Source of the DNA: JAFDZW01 sp038229915
GTDB taxonomy: Bacteria; Bacteroidota; Ignavibacteria; Palsa-1295
DNA length: 64,000 bases
Direction: 5' to 3'
NCBI GenBank assembly: GCA_038229915.1
Contig: JBBRNY010000001.1
Location: 1 to 64,000 of the forward strand
This document shows, piece after piece, positions 63,957 through 64,000 of the stretch (positions are counted from its first letter, which is position 1; each line of letters begins with the position of its first letter). The translations under genes and the position numbers were made by a program. The notes beneath the pieces were generated by a model that did not search any database, was not told where the DNA came from, and worked only from the letters and a program-made list of their open reading frames with translations.

Positions 63957-64000
63957 ATGAAAACACCACTTCTCGCACTAATCATTTCCCTGTTGGCACT
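63957..64000 (+). CDS. Start of a secreted/membrane protein gene (3' partial)
   Basis: An ATG at 63957 opens a frame to the window end coding MKTPLLALIISLLA, a typical signal peptide start. It is divergent from the E1 gene. Nothing more can be said of its function. Confidence 0.5.
   Translation, partial: MKTPLLALIISLLA

Noticed and set aside
1..64000. CRISPR arrays, insertion sequences, prophage
   Set aside because: No regularly spaced repeats, transposase genes, or phage structural or packaging genes were seen; the fibre-like protein at 40300 has a Sec signal and no phage neighbours.

Overview
The window reads as a chromosomal segment from a member of the Bacteroidota/Chlorobiota lineage, most plausibly a Kapabacteria- or Ignavibacteria-like organism. 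The evidence is several secreted proteins with type IX secretion (T9SS) type-A C-terminal sorting domains, a PorV/PorQ-family outer-membrane protein, a promoter with the Bacteroidota-type -7 element TATATTTG, many GTG starts with few strong Shine-Dalgarno sites, and a meso-DAP type MurE. This assignment is an inference from gene content; no rRNA is present to confirm it.

Layout. 0-12.5 kb is accessory. It holds the end of an acetoacetate-decarboxylase-like gene, an FAD amine-oxidase/desaturase-like enzyme, a large DUF4062-STAND NTPase-TPR protein, a T9SS cargo protein, and an AT-rich patch with a small sigma factor and secreted proteins of unknown function. 12.5-18.6 kb holds tRNA-fMet, a PorV/PorQ-family protein, a TlpA-like thioredoxin, a 7TM-HD phosphodiesterase, XerD, and the minus-strand set rpmH-rnpA-yidD. 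18.7-40.3 kb is a nearly complete division and cell wall (dcw) cluster on the plus strand: mraZ, rsmH, ftsL-like, ftsI with PASTA domains, murE, murF, mraY, a lipoprotein gene, murD, ftsW, murG, a small membrane protein gene, murC, a DUF429-like gene, murB, ftsQ, ftsA, ftsZ and a YbjQ-family gene, closed by a strong terminator. It begins at a promoter with MraZ-box-like repeats. ddl is absent.

40.3-51.1 kb is minus-strand: a repetitive secreted protein, a sigma factor/anti-sigma/lipoprotein operon in which the anti-sigma factor appears fused to an outer-membrane beta-barrel, murQ, mnmG, mnmE and yidC. Two parS-like palindromes flank mnmG exactly. Together with rpmH-rnpA-yidD this resembles an origin-proximal cluster split by the dcw cluster, although no DnaA-box cluster or dnaA gene lies in the window. 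51.2-64 kb mixes uppP (possibly leaderless), an HdrD-like membrane Fe-S protein, a minimal kinase-like protein, a decayed DUF1801 pseudogene, a Ycf48-like T9SS propeller, two msrB genes, a KirBac-type potassium channel gene overlapping one msrB, elbB, an M42 aminopeptidase, a beta-carbonic-anhydrase-like protein, an F420/NADP-reductase-like protein and a fused alpha-beta E1 dehydrogenase.

How they fit together: MurE/F/D/G/C/B and MraY make lipid II, UppP recycles its carrier, MurQ salvages MurNAc-6-P, and FtsQ/L/W/I/A/Z assemble the divisome. YidC and YidD insert membrane proteins, while MnmE and MnmG modify tRNA wobble uridines. The best candidates for less-described biology are the anti-sigma/beta-barrel fusion operon, the DUF4062-STAND-TPR protein, the 174-residue kinase-like protein and the uncharacterised genes embedded in the dcw cluster.
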